The notes beneath the pieces were generated by a model, which saw nothing but the letters and a program-made list of their open reading frames with translations, was not told where the DNA came from and made no database searches. 9,050 nt of DNA from CAZAGO01 sp964485045 (GTDB lineage Archaea > Nanobdellota > Nanobdellia > Pacearchaeales > GW2011-AR1), in the NCBI GenBank assembly GCA_964485045.1, contig CAZAGO010000022.1:1-9050 (forward strand). The letters run 5' to 3'. Each line of letters begins with the position of its first letter. The stretch's first letter is position 1. Shown piece by piece: positions 7,101-9,050 of this stretch. Made by a program: the position numbers and the translations under genes.

Positions 7101-7645
7101 TTTTCAGTAGGGTCATATGGGGAGTATCCAAATAATTCTCTAAGATAGTCAATTAAAATTAAAACTATACAACTTGCCGTTGTCCCAGCACTCCTTATTG
7201 GGCCTGAAAAACTTGCCTCAAGGTAATCTTTATTATCTTTTGTTTTCCTTAGTTTTAAACCAGTAAATCCTTCAATTGGCGAAGAAACAACACCCAAAGT
7301 AGTGTATGCAAAACCAATTCTTATTCCAGCATCCATTGCTTCCAAAACAGAAGAAAATTTACAAAATTTTTGCTTTGCAACCTCTTCTGCAATTTTAAAA
7401 ACAACAGTTGTGTGGAGTTTTCCATATTCTTTTTCTAAATCTAAAATTCTTTTATCTATCCCAGAACCCATCATCTGAGGATAAATTGTTGAAATTAAAC
7501 CTACAACTTTTTCAGCCATACTCATTGCGAGAGGGATTTCTACTTTTTTTACTGGATCCAAACCTTTTTTTCTTGCATCTTCAGATAGAGAATATATTTT
7601 ATCTACTTCTTTTCTAAGATTTTTGAAATATTGTTCTGTTTTCAT
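4175..7645 (-). CDS. polC: DNA polymerase D large subunit DP2
   Basis: This is the catalytic subunit of the archaeal replicative polymerase PolD, 1156 residues, within the usual 1100-1270 for intein-free members. The N-terminal half has family blocks such as S145-G-P-I-R-S-A-G-T-T and R-S-G-G-F-R-F-R-Y-G-R-G-R. A zinc site sits at C655/C658/C667/C670. The double-psi barrel core includes A-P-H-N-C-A-G-V-V-C-R and the catalytic loop R904-R-D906-C-D908-G-D910-E, where D908 and D910 are the metal-binding aspartates, followed by the R-G-G-T-Q-D-A-P-L-V-L block. A second zinc site is C1074/C1077/C1090/C1093, then H-E-G-G-I-K-K-Y-L-E. The last eight residues, Q1149-E-A-L-A-K-W-F1156, fit a PCNA-binding PIP box. 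The usual motif is NCDGDED as I remember it; here it is DCDGDEA. The ATG overlaps the DP1 stop as ATGA, suggesting coupled translation. Confidence 0.98.
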   Translation of the reverse strand: MKTEQYFKNLRKEVDKIYSLSEDARKKGLDPVKKVEIPLAMSMAEKVVGLISTIYPQMMGSGIDKRILDLEKEYGKLHTTVVFKIAEEVAKQKFCKFSSVLEAMDAGIRIGFAYTTLGVVSSPIEGFTGLKLRKTKDNKDYLEASFSGPIRSAGTTASCIVLILIDYLRELFGYSPYDPTENEIKRVVAEIFDFHERITNLQYMPTEEEILFLAKHLPIQIAGEASESLEVSNYKNLERVDTNYLRSGFCLILAEGLAQKAAKGFRLLNQAKKDGIKSTGFNFLEEYIKIHEKRTVGKSEDGPPTYIKDLVAGRPVFGHPSRSGGFRFRYGRGRTSGFSAASLHPATMAITEGFIAMGTQLKIEKPTKGTAVTSCDSIEGPIVKLLNGSVKKLDDKKIAKKIYSEVEEILYLGDILFPLSDVVNRNAKLIKPGYVEEWWYLQLKEKDLSFAEKINFLDVSFEQAIELSEKYKIPLYPKYIYYWTQISKEQFLGLLDWLKYSKVDKKIILPYTRTDKEKFSLGKRALELIGLEHDVTIENVVVSEEESKAFLLNLGISLEDLGKEKNISSFLESFKYNLDMSVLEILNSFSKYEIKDKAGDFIGSRMGRPEKAKLRKLIGSPNSLFPVGSQGGRLRSIQSACEAGYSRSDFPLYYCNSCKKETIYPSCEVCGKECVKQFYFYDTGDISFNKKSSISEKEGVSYNNRSIDLPYYLKNAKSLLKLEDSEMPPLIKAVRGTSSAEHFAENLCKGILRAKYNLQVNKDGTIRFDATELPLTSFKPKEISVSIEKLKELGYDKDIDGKELVSEEQIIELMPHDVLLPSYIESPDERADDVFIRVCNFIDELLVRFYKMKPFYNIKKREDLVGKLGVCMAPHNCAGVVCRFIGFSNTLGLFASPYMHAAIRRDCDGDEAALMLLGDVLLNFSRKFLPGHRGGTQDAPLVLNSKIDAGEVDDQILDFEFLKEYPLNLYNLAEKREHSSLVSINTVKKILKEGKDPFINVGFTHDTSNFNEGISCSSYKLLATMQEKVDHQMSLVEKIRAVDTSDTAKLIIDRHFLRDIKGNLRKFSTQGFRCVECNEVMRRPPLSGVCPKCKKGKIIFTIHEGGIKKYLEIAISLTNKYQLSNYIKQNLELTKRYIDSIFGKELEKQEALAKWF
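4199..4217 (+). terminator. Possible T-rich terminator for the plus-strand GTPase-permease unit
   Basis: Twenty bases past the permease stop the plus strand contains a T-rich tract, with T5 at 4202-4206 and T4 at 4214-4217. Archaeal RNA polymerase commonly ends at such tracts without a hairpin. The tract lies within the 3' end of DP2 and encodes its last residues on the other strand, so its T-richness may simply reflect Lys/Glu codons. This is a weak call. Confidence 0.25.
7642..7645 (-). promoter_or_regulatory. ATGA stop/start overlap coupling DP1 to DP2
   Basis: On the minus strand the DP2 start codon ATG (7645-7643) overlaps the DP1 stop codon TGA (7644-7642). No promoter or Shine-Dalgarno sequence of its own is apparent for DP2. 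The arrangement points to one transcript and translational coupling, which would help keep the two PolD subunits in balance. Confidence 0.85.
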
Positions 7646-9050
7646 TTTTTTATACTAATTTCTTCTTCTTGTTCTTCAAAATCCAATATCTTTACAACCC
7701 TTGTTTTTAGATTAAGCATAGGTACTTTACAATGGTCGGGAGTATTTCCAAATTTTTCCTGATAAGGTGTTAAACCTTCCCAAGAAGAGACACAAATACC
7801 TAAAATATTATTATGATAAAAAATCCCACTTTTATGAATATGCCCTGTAACAACTATATCTGGAACATTTTTTATAAAATGAAAATCTTTTTCAGATGGA
7901 AAAAATTGAACAGAAGAATGAGTTGGTGCTAAATGTCTATTTTTTAATAAATAATCTACAATTAATTCTGGTTGGTTCATTGCTCTAGCTTTAATTAGCG
8001 ATGGAACATTTCCTGCATAATAAGGCAGCGAAAAACCATGATAGATTAAAATATCAAACCCGGAAAAATTATTTTTAAACCCAATATTTACTTCAGAAGG
8101 ATTCCCAACCAATAAAACATTTTTCATATCATAAAGAGCCCAAGCGTATTTTTCATCAAAAACTGGTTGGGGCTCCATAAGCCTAACCCCATCATGATTT
8201 CCTGGACAAATAATTATTTTGATATCTTTTTTAATTTTTTTTAAAAGATTGGCAACCCCAGAAAATTGCTCTTCTAGATCAAATAAAATTAAATCTTTTT
8301 CCTGATTTGGGTAGTTCCCTATCCCTGTAACTAAATCTCCAACAATAAAAAGATATTTTATCTTATCAACTTCAGGTGTATTTGGGACTTTTCCATTTAA
8401 ATAATCTATAAATTTTAAAAAACTACTCTCCAAGAAACGTTTACTACCAAAATGTAAATCCCCTATAAAGAGAGCATATTCTTCAGAAGGAGAATGTTTC
8501 CTTTCGGTAATAAAACAATCTGGAAAAATTATATCTGTTACAAAAAGAATTTCATTATTACCAAAACCCTTGAAGCCCAAAACAGAATCTAAAGAAACTT
8601 CCTCCGCTTTCTTATAAAGTTCTTGATTATTTGGAGTAACAATTACTCTCATTTTTCCGGTTAAATCTTCTATCTCAAAAAGTATGCTTTTTGTTTTTGT
8701 TACTTTCTTTTCACTAACCAGACCAATTATTGAAAAAGACTGTCTTGTACTAGACAATTTATTTATAGAAACCAAATTCTTCATTTCTACATGTTCTTGT
8801 AACACTTTCTTCATTTCATAGAGACGATTTCTTAAATATAAAACAAAATCTTTGACATCGATTTTTTTATTTAGAATAGGAAAAGAAGAGAGCACTTTTG
8901 CTTGGTTTTCAATAAAAAAATCCTCTTTTATTTTTTCTTTATCTTTCAATTCGACCTCTATTGATAATTCCTTAGAAATTTCTATATTTAGACCAAGTTT
9001 AATTTTAAAAATTTCTGCATGTTTTTGCTTTTCTTTAGGTAATTCTAAAA
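7642..9050 (-). CDS. polB: DNA polymerase D small subunit DP1, N-terminus beyond the window
   Basis: This is the proofreading subunit of PolD. Numbering from the TTG at 8949, an OB-fold domain spans about 55-150 (I74-I-G-L-V, E94-D-L-T-G). The calcineurin/Mre11-like phosphodiesterase domain follows with all metal motifs intact: G163-D-L-H166, G204-D205-L-V, G250-N-H-D253, Y303-H-G and G369-H-I-H372. An active 3'-5' exonuclease is therefore expected. DP1 proteins are usually longer than 435 residues and carry an extra N-terminal domain. The frame stays open for 33 further codons from 8950 to the right edge, with no ATG, so TTG at 8949 is probably not the true start and the gene continues outside the window. 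The 3' end overlaps DP2 as ATGA. Identity is certain; the start is not resolved. Confidence 0.96.
   Translation of the reverse strand, partial: LELPKEKQKHAEIFKIKLGLNIEISKELSIEVELKDKEKIKEDFFIENQAKVLSSFPILNKKIDVKDFVLYLRNRLYEMKKVLQEHVEMKNLVSINKLSSTRQSFSIIGLVSEKKVTKTKSILFEIEDLTGKMRVIVTPNNQELYKKAEEVSLDSVLGFKGFGNNEILFVTDIIFPDCFITERKHSPSEEYALFIGDLHFGSKRFLESSFLKFIDYLNGKVPNTPEVDKIKYLFIVGDLVTGIGNYPNQEKDLILFDLEEQFSGVANLLKKIKKDIKIIICPGNHDGVRLMEPQPVFDEKYAWALYDMKNVLLVGNPSEVNIGFKNNFSGFDILIYHGFSLPYYAGNVPSLIKARAMNQPELIVDYLLKNRHLAPTHSSVQFFPSEKDFHFIKNVPDIVVTGHIHKSGIFYHNNILGICVSSWEGLTPYQEKFGNTPDHCKVPMLNLKTRVVKILDFEEQEEEISIKK

Noticed and set aside
4175..7645. Possible intein in DP2, a common insertion host.
   Set aside because: Conserved blocks follow one another without interruption, including through the catalytic loop, and the total length is that of an intein-free DP2.
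1..9050. tRNA or rRNA genes, CRISPR arrays, insertion sequences or long repeats.
   Set aside because: Almost the whole window is coding and the gaps are at most 59 bases. No cloverleaf, spaced direct repeats or terminal inverted repeats were seen by eye.

Overview
The window comes from a very AT-rich archaeal genome. The clearest marker is a complete large subunit of the archaeal family-D DNA polymerase (DP2), directly preceded by its small subunit (DP1). Other support is the COG1784-type TctA-like membrane protein, a TGS-domain GTPase, and TATA-box-like promoters placed about 25 bases before start codons with no Shine-Dalgarno sequence, as in leaderless archaeal transcripts. The compact layout and extreme AT bias fit a small-genome DPANN lineage of the Woesearchaeales/Pacearchaeales type, but that placement is inference.

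Layout: (a) 1-1168, minus strand, an M16B zinc peptidase whose C-terminal end lies outside the window. (b) 1228-2025, minus strand, a Rossmann methyltransferase with the signature motifs of the Arm/Rmt/FmrO 16S rRNA (m7G1405-type) family. (c) A 44-base divergent intergenic region (2026-2069). (d) 2070-2978, plus strand, a TGS-domain GTPase, followed after 9 bases by (e) 2988-4178, plus strand, an orphan TctA-like permease with a TTG start. (f) 4175-7645, minus strand, DP2, convergent with the permease; the two stop codons overlap by 4 bases. (g) 7642-9050, minus strand, DP1, joined to DP2 by an ATGA stop/start overlap. DP1 most likely begins outside the window.

DP1 (Mre11-like 3'-5' exonuclease subunit) and DP2 (double-psi beta-barrel polymerase subunit) form the replicative polymerase PolD. 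Their overlapping reading frames suggest coupled translation. DP2 ends exactly in a PCNA-binding (PIP) box. The GTPase and the methyltransferase are divergently arranged and both plausibly act on the ribosome; this link is inference only.

I see no mobile element, CRISPR array, tRNA or rRNA. There is no gene-free stretch longer than 59 bases. The best candidates for follow-up are the archaeal Arm/Rmt-like methyltransferase, the altered catalytic motif of DP2, and the identical promoter box at identical spacing before the two minus-strand genes on the left.
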